Source: Stercorarius parasiticus (lineage: Eukaryota > Chordata > Aves > Charadriiformes > Stercorariidae). From it: DNA of 64,000 nucleotides. The notes beneath the pieces were generated by a model, which was not told where the DNA came from, did no database searches, and saw only the letters and a program-made list of their open reading frames with translations. The first letter of the stretch is position 1. Each line of letters opens with the position of its first letter. This document shows positions 14,873 to 28,879 of the stretch, in pieces. Position numbers and translations under genes: made by a program. The stretch spans positions 639,348-703,347 of the forward strand of contig VWZL01002213.1 in assembly GCA_013396915.1 (NCBI GenBank), written 5' to 3'.

Positions 14873-14890
14873 AAAAAAAAAAAAAAAAAA
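14873..14890. repeat. A18 homopolymer
   Basis: Eighteen consecutive A with no recognisable retrotransposon before them. Shorter A or T runs of the same kind lie at 23204-23217 (T14), 31429-31443 (A15) and 44822-44856 (two T runs). Confidence 0.85.
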
Positions 14891-15360
14891 GATAAAAATA
14901 CTAAGTCCACGTCCATGTTTAAAATCATAAGTCTGTGTTTCTCCTTTTCTTGAACAGAGAGCAGCTTGAACTTTGGATATAGAAGTTAACTCATTTTCCC
15001 CCTTTCCAAGATTTTGTGCTCTTTATGCAGAGATGGAGGTCTCTGTTTCACAATTTTCTGGTATTCTTTATGACACCAGTCCCAGGAGCCCAGGAGCATG
15101 TACAGAACACCGTTCAACAGCAAAGCTGTTGAAACCTTCATGCAAACTTCAATGCACTCTAGTTTTAGATTCTTGCAGTTGCTGCGAGTCATGTAAGTTT
15201 TTTTCATTCCCATCTTCAGCAGATATCTTGCTAGTACTTGCCTGTGGCAGCATGGTATAAATCGTACGGGCCAAATTCCCTGCCACTGTGTATGGGTGCT
15301 GTTGTAGGCACCCCAGGGAGCCTCATTCTTTTGTACTGGCTAGTAACTGGCACCAGAAGC

Positions 15361-15390
15361 GTGTGTGTATGTGTATGCGTGTGCGTGTTG
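15361..15390. repeat. Imperfect GT microsatellite
   Basis: GTGTGTGTATGTGTATGCGT followed by GTGCGTGTTG: a GT-rich dinucleotide tract interrupted by A and C. Confidence 0.8.
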
Positions 15391-18300
15391 CAAAATGAAA
15401 ACAGTACCAAAATTCAGGTCCTCGTGTTCTGTTCCCTGCAAACACCATGGTAACTCCCAGAGCTGACAAAGTCCTGTGTCCCCGTAGTGCACTATATGAT
15501 GCTATAAACAGCTACGGGGAGCTAACTCATAACAGATAAATAGCTAATAGCTATAAATAGCTTTAAGATTTGTCTGAAGGAGGAGACAGTTTTATGTCTT
15601 TTTAATATCTGTCAAGCCACATGCATCTGCAAACAGCTGCTAAACATTTTTTCCACTCAAATATCTGTTAAAAATTCTGTTAGCATTGTGGGGATATTTC
15701 TGTGACAAAAAAAATTGGGTTCTCTTAAACTAACAAATCTATGAAAATGTTTTTAAAAATCATGAGCATGAACTTGCTAATAATGATAGTGGCTACTGAG
15801 AATTTAATCTGTCCTTTCCTGGGATCGGGAAGCTGAAGGCTTTTTGAATGCCTAGGAGAGATTGACTGGCTACTGAATAATTACTGGCATAGCTAAACCA
15901 TCCTGCGGGTAGTCCAACATCCCTGGGATGATTCAGCAAACTGGGGACTTTCTTGAGTTGAAGGTTCCAGCTGGACCTAGAACAGCAACCTCTGACTGAG
16001 ACGCCCTAGTGGTGCATGTTTTTATGCGGTAGTACCCAGCATTTGTAGTACAGCTGGGGCAGGTGGCTGCCATGGGCTATCCACCATAGCCCAAGCCCAC
16101 ACTGTGACCATACCTACTGAATACGCACAGAGAACTGACACCCCTTTGGTTTTCTAGAGCCCCCAGGTCTAGAAAGGTGCTAGAGGGGCTCCTGTCTTCT
16201 GCTGCTACTACGTCAAGTGATATAGGTAATAAAATTAGCAAGTGACAATTAGAAAATGGTAGATTAAGCAAATTGTCCTGGCAGGCCACATGGAGGAGGA
16301 GCTCCTCATGATGGGACTCAGCAGAGCATCAGGAGACCTGCCAGCACCGTAAACGTTTCGTGAATTTGTCTCAGTCGTGCTCAACTGTCCATGAATAACA
16401 AACCACAATAAATGGCGGAAGCTGAAATTTTTCATGCTGGCAACTCCAGCCAGAACATTTGGTTTCCAGTTGGAAATGGCTCTTCATGTAGAAATTTCAT
16501 TCCCCTTTATTCAAGAAAATAGATGTTAAAACGTCCCACAATGCTTGAATCTATAATGAAATGTTTTCTTTACATCAAATTCCAGAAACTGGTGGGGTGG
16601 GGAGTTGGAGGGATTTTAATAATTTTCAAAAATAAACAAAACCATCAATCATTGGAAAAGTTCTCTTCCTGGCTCTGCCTCTGCCTTCTGATGGGATTTG
16701 GGGTATCTCAGGACATTTACTAACCCTTTGTTTTGCCAGCTTAATGTGGAGCTACAGCTATCCCTGCCTGTGTTTGTGTTACACCAGTGGGTTTCTGACC
16801 TCGGATGGGCTCTGCTTTCATGAATCCTGCAACACTTCCCCTTCTCTCCTCTTGTCCTCCCAAGACCTCCTAACACTCTCAGCTGCATGGCCTCACTTAA
16901 ACCATCGATGAACCGTGGATAAGAGCCTGTCTGCCTTCCGATGCCATGTGTCTTCTGCTTTCTCCCTTGTTCTGCTTGCCGCTGCCTTCTGCAGGAGACT
17001 GCACGAGAGAGCGCAGACAAGTTGCTCTAAAAGGGCAAATGGGCTTCCCGCGCTGATCCCTCCAGCGCTGTCCCGGAGCACCGCAATCACAGACAAGCCA
17101 GCCCTGCCAGATGCGAGTGGGTCAGCATAATCTGCCCCCATCCACAACTCTCATGATAACCAGGGCAAGATGAGCCAGGACAGATTGTTCTCAATGACAG
17201 ACTCTAACTTCTGCTACTCTCTAGTGCCAGCAATTACTTTAGCCAGAGCATGACCATATTCACACAGAAGATTAGCCTTTTCCATGAATACCAGTACAGT
17301 TTTCCCTGTAATCCTCTACTTTCTTTCCCCTTTAGAGTCCTGAGAAAACTTCTGCTGGCACAAATTATCCTGACTCCACAGAAGTCAACAGAGCTCTGAC
17401 AATTTTTCTTCCAAGTCAGGTTCTTCTGCCGCTTGGCAAGGAGACCCACAGGGCATTAAGGTAACCTGATAGGAGAATTCAGGTCTTTGTCCCTGCCCTT
17501 GGACCTGCCTTACTAAGAGGGAAAGTAGAGTCCAGGGAACGAGAGTGAAAGGGCAGCACGATGTTTAACAGAAATGAATGCCATCATAATGTCATCATCA
17601 CCTGCAATTGCAATAGATCTATCTTAACGGCAACGAGTTTGGAGTCAGGATTGCATTGACTCAGTTTGCACAACCTCAAGAAATTCTCGTCTAGTTTCTG
17701 CTTATTTTGAGTGAAAACAGTCAGGAAGTGGATAGAGTACTGCTTTCTTTCATTGGGTGTTTTGGGAAGTGTGATTGATGGGCTAGATGGATAGCATTAT
17801 GGTTTGTGCTGTCACAATAACTCTTCATGCCTGATAGTGCAGGGCTGCACATCTCACAAAACCTTGTCGAAGTAATAGCAAATAGCCTTTTTGAACTAAA
17901 AAAAAAAGAGTAAAATCAAGATCAGTACCAGGAAGGATAGAAATTCTTCTTGGAAGTTATTTTCTTAATATTTGGATATAATCTACCTTATCCAAAACAT
18001 CTGTCTGTGTGCACAAGAAAAAATACGCTTTTGTCCCCTGCAGCAGTGTCCAAAAATGAGGTAGTAAGTATTGCTTCCTGATCACACACAAATGGGGTTT
18101 TTATCTGTGCCAAGATCATAATACGAACAGTGGAATAAAATTGCAAGCAGACAAGAAAAAGGGCACACACCTGAAAGCCTTTAGCTCGCCTTCCCATCCC
18201 CTGAGCTTCACTAGCCTGCTCTAATAAAGCTTCACTGAAGCTTTGTTTTCTGAGGACATTTATATTCTATTAGGAAAGTGCAAACATCTCCAACAATAGC

Positions 18301-19439
18301 TTTGTGTCAGGCCACAATTGTATTCCTTGATGCTAATGCAGGCTATTAAAAGATAAAGTTCAGCCAGTGCCCCTTCAGTTCTGGGAGAGCTGGACAATTT
18401 GGATGTCAGCTTCACTTCCAGTTCCAAAGCTTTGCTCTATAGATGGTTTCAAACCTCATGATTCCAACAAGAGAGACTATACCCGCTAAATTTGCAGAGG
18501 CCACTAAACTGAGAGGGGCTGCAAATCAGTCACAGTTAGAATACCGAAATATCTTGGCAAATAGGAAAAAATAAAAAAAGTCTGGGAAAAAAATTATTCT
18601 AATAGGGACTAGACCAGGGCAGAAATAATCAAACATAACTGCAGAAAAGGGGGCAAACTGAATTACAAGCTGAGCCTGATGTCTGCAAAAGAGGTGAGCA
18701 GCATGATGGGCTGGCCAGGCTGGGAGCCTTCTCTGCAAAGGCGGGTGGAGAGACCCTGCTGTACACAGGGCTGGGAACGCCTGAGCTGAAGCACCAGTTG
18801 CAACATGGGAGATTCAGATGGTAGGAAAAATCTTTTAATTGAAAGTGTAGGGAAGGAGTGCAGCAGGTTGCTTGAGGATGACACAGATTCTGCATCCCAA
18901 GAGATTTTGAAAAATAAGGGGGGAATGGGCGAGAACGACAAAGGCAAAGCTGGTTCTGTCCTGGAGGAGGGGCAGGGGAGCCCTCTTCTGCTTTCCATGG
19001 TCATGTCTTTGGTTGCTGTGCTGGAGTTTGGGCTTCAGTTCTCAGAGCCAACTGGGGTTAGAGGCAGTTGCGTCCACACAACTTGTGCAGAATCATGGGC
19101 TGTGCAGGAGAACAGTGTTTTTTCCATGTCCTACCTCAGAGTTTCTTCATTTTAATTCATTTCCCACAGGGCTGCACAACAGAAAGAGGCAGCACTCCAA
19201 GGAAAACATCCCTGACTGACCTTCAGTGCCCTCAGTTAATCCCTCTGCTCAAGTGGCCAACTCACTCCAACCTAGTGCCAGAGCATTGATCACTTCACGT
19301 GATCAGGGAGCCTGGGTTCAGCTACAGGACTTAAGCCAAAACAACAATAGATGCAACTACTAACTCCATGTCTTCTAGGAAACATAGACATCGCTTACAC
19401 ATAAATGTCCCTTATCCCATCCGTGAGATATGCAAGCCT

Positions 19440-19560
19440 AGAAAGTGTCACATGGAGCCAGATCAGTAGCCCATCTAGTTAATCAGGCCGTGACTGCTAT
19501 TTGACTGCCCTGTGTATTTCCCTGTAAATCAGCTCCTTTCTCCAGAAAGGCACCTTTGGA
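19440..19560. mobile_element. Possible ancient LINE (CR1/L3-type) remnant
   Basis: The stretch GGAGCCAGATCAGTAGCCC followed by ATCTAG resembles a motif found in old amniote CR1/L3 copies (CCAGATCAGTGGCCCATCTA). The remainder is too diverged to align by eye. Confidence 0.3.
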
Positions 19561-21475
19561 GGTAGTTCCACATATTGGTAATTGGCAGGAAGGCAGCAGA
19601 GCAGTAGTGGCCTCTTGCAGGCATGAATAGTTTTGCCCAGGTAGAAGCATTATAACTTGCACACACAGAGTTATAGGAAACAGTCAATTCCCTCCAGCTA
19701 TGCTGAAATCAAAATATCATACTCCTTTCTGAGACTGGATCTAAATTGTATTTCCCATCCTATCATTCCTTACAGAGCTAGGAATTGGGGAAAACAGGCT
19801 ATTTCTCTGAAGAATCCTTTCTGTTTGAAAGAGCGTGCTCTTACATGCTTTCTAAGGATGTCTTAATTTCTCCTCGGCATCTACAGGGCTCTACGGCACG
19901 CACAGGAGGGAAGCATTTTAAGTAAATCACCCCAGCCTGACTTCAAAGGAAAGTGAGCTGGACAAGATGTGCCAAAGGGTTTAACATCTGCGCCATTCCT
20001 ATAAAGCATTGTTTTGTCCTTCATACTTAGTGAGGAGACACCCACATGTGTTTTCCACTTTCATTGTGAAAGCAGGAAATGTTTAATTAAAATCAAGCTT
20101 AACCTACTTTGTTTTCTCTTCATGCCGAAGTAACATCAGCCACTGAGAGGGAGGATCTGCAAGTCTTGGCACCCAAATGGCCTCGCCCAGCGGAGGGACA
20201 GAGCTGGAGAGATCCGGAGAGATCCACTGGGATGATATCTGTGTCCCTGGGGCACGGGAACAAATTAGGTCGTGTACCAGGAAGAGCAGAACTTGCTGCG
20301 TGCTGGGGAAATTCAACACAGCTAGCTGTACTGGGCCAAACCCTGCTGTCATTTACACAGAATGACAGAAAATAGGGATGGCAAGAACCTCACCAGGAGA
20401 TGGGGTCCACCTGTCTTACTCCTGTCTGTCACCCTGATGAGCCACAGCCAGCTGGGGTTAGAGAGCTGCAGTGAAGGCAGCTGCAGATAGTGTACTCCAG
20501 GATCCTCCCCAAACCCAACAGCCATGGCTTCAGGTACCAAATTAGATTAAGAAACTCAGAGATGTGACCGATTTATATCCTCACTGGATCAGGCCAAAGA
20601 AAGGACGCACCATCCAACTTAATATCCAGATCTTATGATGTGGTGCCTTTCATTTTCCAAAGGCAAAATGCTTTTCAGTCCCCCTTCACTGGCCCTATGG
20701 CAACACAAATCTGTGTTATGTGTTAGCAATGCAGAAAACAGTCCCATGGTCATGAGCGGTTTGGGAGGAAGTTTAAGGCTGCAGATTCTTTTCCCAGAGA
20801 CAACTCCACTTCCAATTACATATCATTATGTGTTGAACACAACTTTGTGACACTAAGGGTGGTATTCTCAAGTGCTTTTTGCTACGGCACTGCAAGTGCC
20901 AGGAGAGGCACTAGTTCTCTTAGGGGAAAAAAACCAAACCCTGTGTAACGGGAACTTTCCATGCAGTGATCATAAGTAAAGTCCCTGGAGGCATCCATCA
21001 GGCCACTTTGGAAAACTCTGTAGCATCAAGGTAGGCTCTGATTTCCATTAAAATTTTCACCAATTCAGATATTCTTGAAATTGAAGTATTCTTCAAATAA
21101 CTTAGTGTTTTGGGTCAAATCTCCCTGTGCAATTTTCTTGCAGAAGATGAGTGACCCAAGTCAAGCTAGAAGCAAATTAACCTTTGCAATTTTAATAAAT
21201 TTACCAGCCAGGTGTTAACTTTCTCATTTGCAGGGAAATTTTGAGGCAGGCTTGTTGAATCCATGAACTACTATTTAAAACCCATTGGGATTGTCATATT
21301 TATCAACATAATCACTGGCATTTTTCTACAATTTAGATGAGGTCTTTAGGGCTTAGAAGAAGAGCAGCTGGAATATAGTGCTAGCCATGATCCCATTATC
21401 GGAAGACAACCCCTGTCCATAGGAACATAATCCCTGGCTCATATAACATATTGAAGTAGACTAAAATTGATTCCT

Positions 21476-21535
21476 CAGTTACAGATGGGGTAACTGAGGA
21501 GAAGGAGGAAAAAAGTGACTCAGAAAGTAGGATTC
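21476..21535 (+). mobile_element. Possible MIR-like fragment
   Basis: CAGTTACAGATGGGGTAACT, then GAGGAGAAGGAGG and AAAAGTGACTCAGAAAG resemble 'acagatgaggaaactgaggc...aagtgactt'. The match is short and may be chance. Confidence 0.3.
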
Positions 21536-22272
21536 CCTTCTTCCATGAAGCTGTAACATCTTGCAGGAAAGAGAAGGCTGAGAGACAATGGATTACCTAA
21601 ATATATTGCTGTGCTTATGCATCCAAAGTGAGAAGAGGATGGGTGGATTTGTCCCATATGTCCATGCTACAACAGTGGAGGTTTGTCTCAATCATTTTAA
21701 TGCCATTTCTTGTTTTCCCTTCATTCCCCCTTTGGCCCATCCTGACATCACCCCATACTTTAACTATTTGGCCCCTTCCTCCTGTTTTCCCCAGAGAAGG
21801 GGAAGTAAACAGAAGTTGACATGAGCTCAGGAAAGAGCTGAGGTCAGAACAAGAGCGTAAAGTACTGTGGCTTGTAGAGTTGAAGTACAGCAGTGTTGTT
21901 TCCTCGGCTTTAGAGGCTATAAAACAGCAAGCATCAGAACACAAGGACGTTGTCATGACAATGAGCGTGATAAAAAAATGGGGGTTTCTCTGCATGGTTA
22001 AAGCACTGAGAGAAAGGTAACCAGGACAGCAATAAACACTTGATAGATTTCACTGTGTTGAGGACCAAAGCAGTGGAGAGCCTGAAACATAATTACAGTA
22101 GAGACAAATTATCTGTTATTGATGAAATGACCCAAACTTTCCTATCTGTATTGATGGACACTAGCGCTCTAGTGCCATGAGGCACAGAAAAGGGTCTGTG
22201 TGGGCCTAGGTCGCATGGACTAGTTCTATGTCCTCCTAAATTAGCCAGAGTTTCTCCAGAAAATCAAAACCT

Positions 22273-22303
22273 ATTCTACAGACTAAATGCCAGTCTGTAG
22301 AAT
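22273..22303. repeat. Perfect 12-bp inverted repeat (hairpin)
   Basis: ATTCTACAGACT (22273-22284) and AGTCTGTAGAAT (22292-22303) are exact reverse complements around a 7-base loop. No ORF, terminator context or known RNA family is associated with it. Confidence 0.85.
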
Positions 22304-25212
22304 GAAATATGAGGGTTACAGTGTCACCATGCATATCTCCACCCAGAATGTGGACTAGATTATTTAGCTTGTAGGGAAGAAGCATCAGGACAGGTTCCTT
22401 GATGAAAATTATTACTTGGGGGAAAAGTATCACGTGGCAAGCCTCAGGCTGGCCGGCTACAATGATTTTAAGAGGGGAATGGTCTAACAGTAGTTAGACT
22501 TTCTGTTTACTCTTCTGCAGTTTTTGCAACACCATTAGCTATGGAAAACTCCATAATACCTCCCTCATGCCCCCTACAGCACTTTCAGTCAGAGGCACCT
22601 TATTCAGTATTAAGCAGTTATGTGTCCTCCTCCCAACAACAGCTGACATACAAGAGTCTCCAGAACTTGTGGTCATCAGCACAAGGGATCGTCAACATTT
22701 CAGTGAGTCACAACATCTGCCTGGTCAGGATCCTAACTCCCTGCCCTACCTCAGGAGGCTTTGGGTAAACAGAGATGAATTAGGAAGGGCAGGCATAGAA
22801 GCCAAGGACCTACAGACACATCCTGCCCTCTCTCTTCATGCATCCACCCTGTACAGGGGAAGCCATTCCAGCCTGACCTAACACTGGCCAACTGACTTTT
22901 CTGCATGGTTGCAATGCCACACTCAACCCATCCAACCAGAAAAGGTGCAAGAAGAACATATAGTACAGTCTGATGCCTTGACACTGTAAAAGAGGTGGCA
23001 AATGGAAAGTAGAAAAGAACTCAACAAAAGTGCTACTAAACACACAGGTTAAGTGTGAGTTGCGGCACAGTACTCTCCACCCACTCAGGCTGGGTGAGTT
23101 GAGGTTGAAGGGACAATGTACAAGCCCGACAGCCACAACCTGAAGACCCTGGATGCTGATCACTGCAAGAAGTCACTGCCTATGAAAAATTCTGCGCCTA
23201 TTCTTTTTTTTTTTTTTAAACCTATTTCCCTGTTTAATCAGGGCAGCGACAATGGGAACACCATGCCATGACCCGACAACAGGCCACCTCAAAACGTACA
23301 GTTCTCTGGATAGAGGATTCCTTTTTCGTTTTCTCTTGTGTTCATGAACTATTTACCTTTGATCCTAAGGAAGCAGATAATGGTTCTTTTTTGAACAAAG
23401 ACAAACTGATAGTAATAGACCTCTCAGTTCATAGGAGGGTTTTCTTTGTCTTCATGTCAAAACACGCTGGCTCAGATCCAGACAGCTGTCCTGAGTTTCT
23501 GGATGTGGCTCTTGAGCAAGGTTTTAAAACTACATCCAGCATTATTTAATTGATGAAGATTCATATTTTCGAGCTTTACAGGGACGACATATCAAACAAT
23601 AAGGAAGGATAGAGGCCAGCCTGCCATATTTAATAAACTCTGTGGGTCAGCCTGTCCATGGGTCTTCGGTTCTTGCAAAATAAATCTCTAGCTAGCCTCC
23701 TCTAGTCTCAGTGTTGTCTCTCTCTCTCAAAGCAGACAGCCCTTGCTATGTTGAATTCCAAAAGCAGAAATAGTCCATACCTTTCTGCTTGAGCATGTCT
23801 GATCGCATTTGTGTTCTGCTTCATAACATTGGAGATCTCTGCTGCTTCTCTAGGACTACTCCATAGCCTACTAGATAACACTAGCAGGAAGTTTTGCTTG
23901 ATATTCCCCCTTCTTCTTCTTCAGCTGGCCTAGATACGTTCAAGTGTCTTGTTCAAAGCCTTTCTTCAGGACATCTCTCATGATGTTGCTAATCCCATCC
24001 CCTTTCACACAAGTTCTTCTCCATGTGTGTTCACAGCAGTCCTCTTCAGCAGCACAACAGGGCTGATACCTGCCACATTGTGTTTATTTTCTTTCCTTTC
24101 ACAGCTCACCTGAGACTCTTTCCTTCCTGCAATCATCTTCCTGTGAAATTAAGAACACATGCAGCCAATCACATTTTCAAAATTAGGTCCTGCTTTGAAG
24201 GCACACCTGCTTTCAGGTCCATCAGGGCATACTGTGGGTCACTTGCTGTGCCTGTGAGAATGGCTCCTGCTGGGCATCCAGGCACTGGAGAGGGAGTCCC
24301 AACTCTTCTGATACCAACTGGGCGTAAGCTTTCATCTCTGATGAAACCAGAATTTCCACACTGAGAATGTGTCTCACTTCTGCTTGGACAATGCAAGTGA
24401 ACATTGGGGTCTTACCTCTCAATTTGGCCACAAAAGCTCTCCAGGTATTTTGACTCCTCTCTTTGAAATTCCCTTTTGTTTTGCAGCTGCCATTAAGAAA
24501 TGTGCCGTTCTGCTGATTGCACAGGATCTCAAGGACTTGGAGGTGCAACTTGGCTGGAAGAATTTTCCTCCCTGGCCACCCTTCTTTTCTCGGTGGCTTG
24601 AAATCAGTCACATGCCAGACAGGTGGCCACTGTGAGCACCCCATAAAACCAGCAAGAATAAATGATCGCTACTTACCTGGCACATCAAGCTACCAACAGT
24701 CATGATGTTTACCATGGGAAAGAAGAGGGGACTCCCTCGTTTCAAAGCAGGGTCTGGGCTGTGTTATGAAGGAAGAAAGCCAGGCTGATATGTTGTCAGC
24801 AGCACCCACAGACAGACCGTCTCCATTTCACTCACCAGAATGACAAATGTGGGAACCTCTCAGCTAGGAAACTAGTGATTAATTCACATTGCATCCAGGG
24901 AAGAGAGACAGCAGGCGTTTTTTGTAATGGAACTACACTATGCATAAGTAGCTTATGGCACTAGGACTAACAATGTCCCTGTTATTACCTTACCACTCAT
25001 ATTGGAGAGACAAATCTGACACTACAAAGAAATGCTATTTCTTCCTATTCTGTCACACATATAAGGAAATCACTGGGAAGGTTTTTACTTCTCTTTCCTA
25101 AGTGGAAACTAAAGCATGTTTCCCATTTATTTGTCTGGCTGTTTAGTGTACAAGTTATTTTTAAAGGTATTAAAGTTCACCACCTCCAGACAACAGGCTG
25201 CTGTTCTTACAC

Positions 25213-25335
25213 AGAATTTTACTGCTCAGAGAAGAAGTCACACAAGGGTTAACTGACTTGTCCAAGGCTGGGAGCACATAACCAAGTGGGGATTGTAACT
25301 AAGGGGCAACCAGGCTCCTTTCCTGTTCAGTCACA
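25213..25335 (+). mobile_element. MIR-like (CORE-SINE) remnant
   Basis: CTCAGAGAAG, GGGTTAACTGACTTGTCCAA and GGGATTGTAACTAAGG follow the order and spacing of the MIR core and its flanks (GGTTAAGTGACTTGCCCAAG, then a GGATTCGAACCC-like box). Such old SINE pieces are known in birds at low density. Identification is by eye. Confidence 0.5.
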
Positions 25336-27354
25336 CTGCTGTCTGCTCTGCGATGATTTCATTCACCAAAACATGGTCATGGACAAAGAACGGACTCTGC
25401 AAAAACAGCCCCTTATCTGCTCCTGCCTGCCTCTTGTCCAAGTCATGTGTGATTAGTTTACTGACACAAACACCCCTCTGGAGCCAAAGCAGCTGCAGAA
25501 GCGAGCTGTGCTCTGATACAGTTCATGCCTTTACAGCAGTGTAAGAGCAGTAGCTATGGTCTAGCCGAGTCCAGGAGCTACGCTGTTTATAGAGCTGGAA
25601 GAAAAATACAGCTTGATTGTAAGGTATCACGTAGACCTGGTTGAGCTGGCAATCAAAAAAAAAAAAAAAGAGTCAATCCTGACTTGTAACAATAACTGCA
25701 GTGAGTATGAAATAAAGATTAGCTGTAGGGAACAAATACAGGACAGAGAAATGTAATTTCTAGGAGAAGTTGTAACTTGCCATTTTTTTAATTTGTTGGT
25801 AGGAAGCAAAAGAGTTCAAAGTAGTTGGGGCTGGGGAGACTAGGAGTAGGTAACAGCAGAGCCTCTACGTGCCATAACTCCAACCAAATATTTTTTAAGC
25901 AATTACTCCTGTGAGAATTAAAACTGTGGGAAGCTTCATTTCAAATAGGTCTCTGCTATGAGGGTTCTTTGATATCTGCTGTGAAAGGAGCTCTGCAGCT
26001 GCTTTTCTCTAAGTGAGGCACTAGTAGGCTCTCTTCACTCTATGCAACTCCTATTTCCATTAATACTTCTAGGAATGTATTCTACTGGAGATCTTTTGTC
26101 CTCTGTCAACCTTTGTTGAAATTAGCCAGCAGGAGGAAAGAATTGTATGTGCATGCAGCACTGAGCGTGTGAGTTTATAAGTCTTGTTTCCTTGAGAAGA
26201 CAGGCTGGAATCATCGCCATGCTTTGCAGTCATCTCCTCAGCATTCATTCCCACCTCTAGCAGGGACCTCGGAAGCATGGATATAGGACATGCCATGGTA
26301 CAGACCTCCTGTCATGCTGCAGCAGCTTTTCCAGTGCAAGTGGTTTGATTCCAGTTTTAAATCTCACATCCATGCTTTTCCCAGTTTCAGCTTCAGAGAC
26401 TTCATTGGAGACTCTCATCTTTTACTTCCTTATAGGCATACAATGTGAAAAACAAAGCAAGCACACCCCAAAAGCCTCAGAAAAAAAACAAAACCAAAAC
26501 CAGGGAGCATTTAAGACAAACCTCAGTTTTTCTAAATGTACAGCCTCAAGAGTTTTAGGACAGTATGATTCTTCTGGGGACGGGATCTTTGCTCTGCTAC
26601 AAAACAGTGTTTGGTGTTAACCAAACTAAGACAATTCCCCAGTATTGCCTTAGTCCACAGTAATGTGTTTATAGATAGACTTTTTTAATGCTGCTACTTC
26701 CGACCTGATGGGACAGTCCGATTACTAGGATGTTGCCATGGTATCTTTTTTCTTTTTTTTTACTGTACTTGCTCATATTTATAAAGAATTTTGAAAATTG
26801 AGACTAAAATCATTTTCGCGCTTATCTGTTTTTTTAGCACTTACACTGGAATACAACCCACTAGGTAAAATGTTATTCATTACCAATTATTTTAGAAGAG
26901 AAATGGTTTAGCTGATAGAGCCTTCAGAATCATGTCTATATATTCAAAGGCAATTTGTTAAACAGTTTGGTGCAGTGAACAAATCTTTAACCTTCCTGAA
27001 GAACAGGAAATCTGTATTACGCTAAGGTTGTTCAAACTTCTGTAACGCAAAGATTCGCTGCTGAACACAGCAAGGAAACTGAAAAGCAACGATGAAAGCA
27101 GAAACTGGAGACCATGATGTAGGACCCAGAGGGTCTGATGATGAATCACAGGGTAAAGGCAAGTCACTGAGGTCCAGATCCATCCCATTCAACTTTAGGC
27201 ACTTAAAAGAATTGGCTAATGTAGGAAGATGGGCTCCCTCACTAGTCAGTGTAGAGATAAAAGCTTCTTCAGAGAGAGTTGTAGCACAGCCAGAATTAAC
27301 ATCTCTCTTTACTACATATAGAAGAAGTCTAAACTCTAAAGTTCAGTGATGCTC

Positions 27355-27730
27355 CTAACCTGGAGACCTCACTTAAGTGCACAAAGTTACTCCCTTCCCA
27401 GGCAGCCCAAACTGGAGTCCAGCTGTCTCCACTGCAGCTTAAATGTCTCTTGCTGCGATGTATGTTCATTCCTTCTTGTCCTGTATCCAGTAGAGAACAG
27501 TTTATTCCTCTCCTCTTTGCAGGAACATTTTACACTGTCATCGTGTCCCCTTAGTGATGTCTCCGGAGTAAACAAACCCAGTTCTTTCAGTCTTTCCACT
27601 CCAGCCACAGTGTCAAGGCCTCCGGTTGTTCTCACTGCTTGCTTTTGGGATCATGCCACTAGGGCTCACACACTTTTAAAAGCTGGCACCCAGATCTGGA
27701 CACAGGCATTGCCAGTAGACTAATGCCAGG
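27355..27730 (-). mobile_element. Old, diverged CR1-like LINE fragment
   Basis: Blocks typical of the CR1 3' region in reverse complement can be recognised: TTCCTTCTTGTCCTGTATCC, then AACAAACCCAGTTCTTTCAG followed by TCTTTCC, then CACCCAGATCTGGACACAGG and TAATGCCAGGCAT. Divergence is much higher than in the other copies, pointing to an old insertion. The identification rests on pattern similarity only. Confidence 0.6.
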
Positions 27731-28044
27731 CATCGATTTGCTACTCTATTTTCAATAGAGTGGAGGGATTATTTTATGTCTTGCATGTAACTCCTGCTTG
27801 TGATGCTTGTGTAATAGTGGTCACCACTCCCCAGAGACCTTACAGCATGTCAGGATTATCAGACCTTTTCACTGAGACAAACAAGGGCCCTACCCCCTTA
27901 GTCCTACTCACACAGGAATGTCTTTTCATGGTACGGTAACTGGTGCCAAGAGTAATAAGAGAAGGAAACGGGTATAAAGAGAAAAAGACAAGTTCGGTGG
28001 AATCAGTAGGCAGCAATCCCACAGAGCAAACATCAGTGGAGATG

Positions 28045-28135
28045 CTGAAGTGGTGAGTTGCAGTCTGACCTTGCAACAGTCCTTCTGGGTGCCACTGGGA
28101 AAGTCATTTAACCTGTCTGTCCCTTTGATTTCCCT
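28045..28135 (-). mobile_element. MIR-like remnant, reverse orientation
   Basis: TCTGACCTTGCAACAG, then CTGGGAAAGTCATTTAACCT, GTCTGTCCC and TTTGATTTCCCTCC correspond to the reverse complement of the MIR core ('gaccttgggcaagtcactta acctctctgtgcctcagtttcc'). Confidence 0.45.
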
Positions 28136-28714
28136 CCTAATTTTGACCTAACTCTCTTGGTTCAGGTGTGTAGGAGGACACCTGTGTTACCGCGTGCCAG
28201 ATTCAGTCATTCTCCTACCTCACTCAAACCACAGAACTCCACTGTAGTACTAGTGGCAACTGAAGTAAAAAGTTAAGAGCAATGCTGGATGCTCAACCCG
28301 AGTCTCCAAAAATATTTAAGAGTGAATCTGTGATTTCAGAAAGAGCTGAATGAGAGCTGCAGCGACCTGGGAAACAGCAAGATGCCCTAATGCAAGATGC
28401 CTCCTGTGCATTCCAGAAATGCGGTTCCTGGGTTTGAGACTCATCAGTCAGAGAACAAAAGCGATGCCACACGATATGGTTTGTATATGAGTTCTGCAGA
28501 CAGCACATGATGAACAGCAAATACACAAAGCAATTAGGAAAGCAAAGAGTTCATAGAGAGCCTGTGGCCTGAAATATGTTTGCATAAACAAACTCCTTGA
28601 ATCATTATGAATAATTAATGTGTAAAAAAAAAACCCCGATCTCATTCCTGGATAGTCTGCAGAATAAAGGGATAAATAAATCAGAAGGAACAAGGTGTTT
28701 GCTGAGTGAGAATA

Positions 28715-28770
28715 GCTAAGCTAACTATGAGCTTAGCAGTTTCAGATTTCGAGGCTACAGCGAGTAGCCT
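28715..28770. repeat. Two adjacent small inverted repeats
   Basis: GCTAAGCT/AGCTTAGC (28715-28722 and 28730-28737) with a 7-base loop is followed by AGGCTA/TAGCCT (28752-28757 and 28765-28770), also with a 7-base loop. Each stem is short enough to arise by chance; the pairing of two in 56 bp is the only reason to list them. Confidence 0.5.
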
Positions 28771-28879
28771 GTGGTTACTGTCAAAAACAGCTTGAACACT
28801 GAGGTGTCTCAATAACAGTTCTGCTATTTAAAATAGTAATATTGTTCTGTCTATAGGAGACCTTTCAGATGAGGACTGC

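Larger units (their letters stand above)
10061..21475. other. Intergenic; no gene seen
   Basis: A gene-free stretch with simple repeats and two possible old retroelement remnants. Its longest frames (around 113-123 codons, near 16.6-17.0 and 18.6-19.2 kb) have no domain and look like chance. An A-rich tract at 12165-12215 is low-complexity. Confidence 0.65.
21536..27354. other. Intergenic; no gene seen
   Basis: Contains the hairpin at 22.3 kb and a MIR-like piece at 25.2 kb. Open frames of 126 codons (minus, 21.6-22.0 kb) and 140 codons (minus, 24.2-24.6 kb) show no domain, no plausible splice-flanked structure and no composition shift, so I do not call them genes. Confidence 0.65.
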
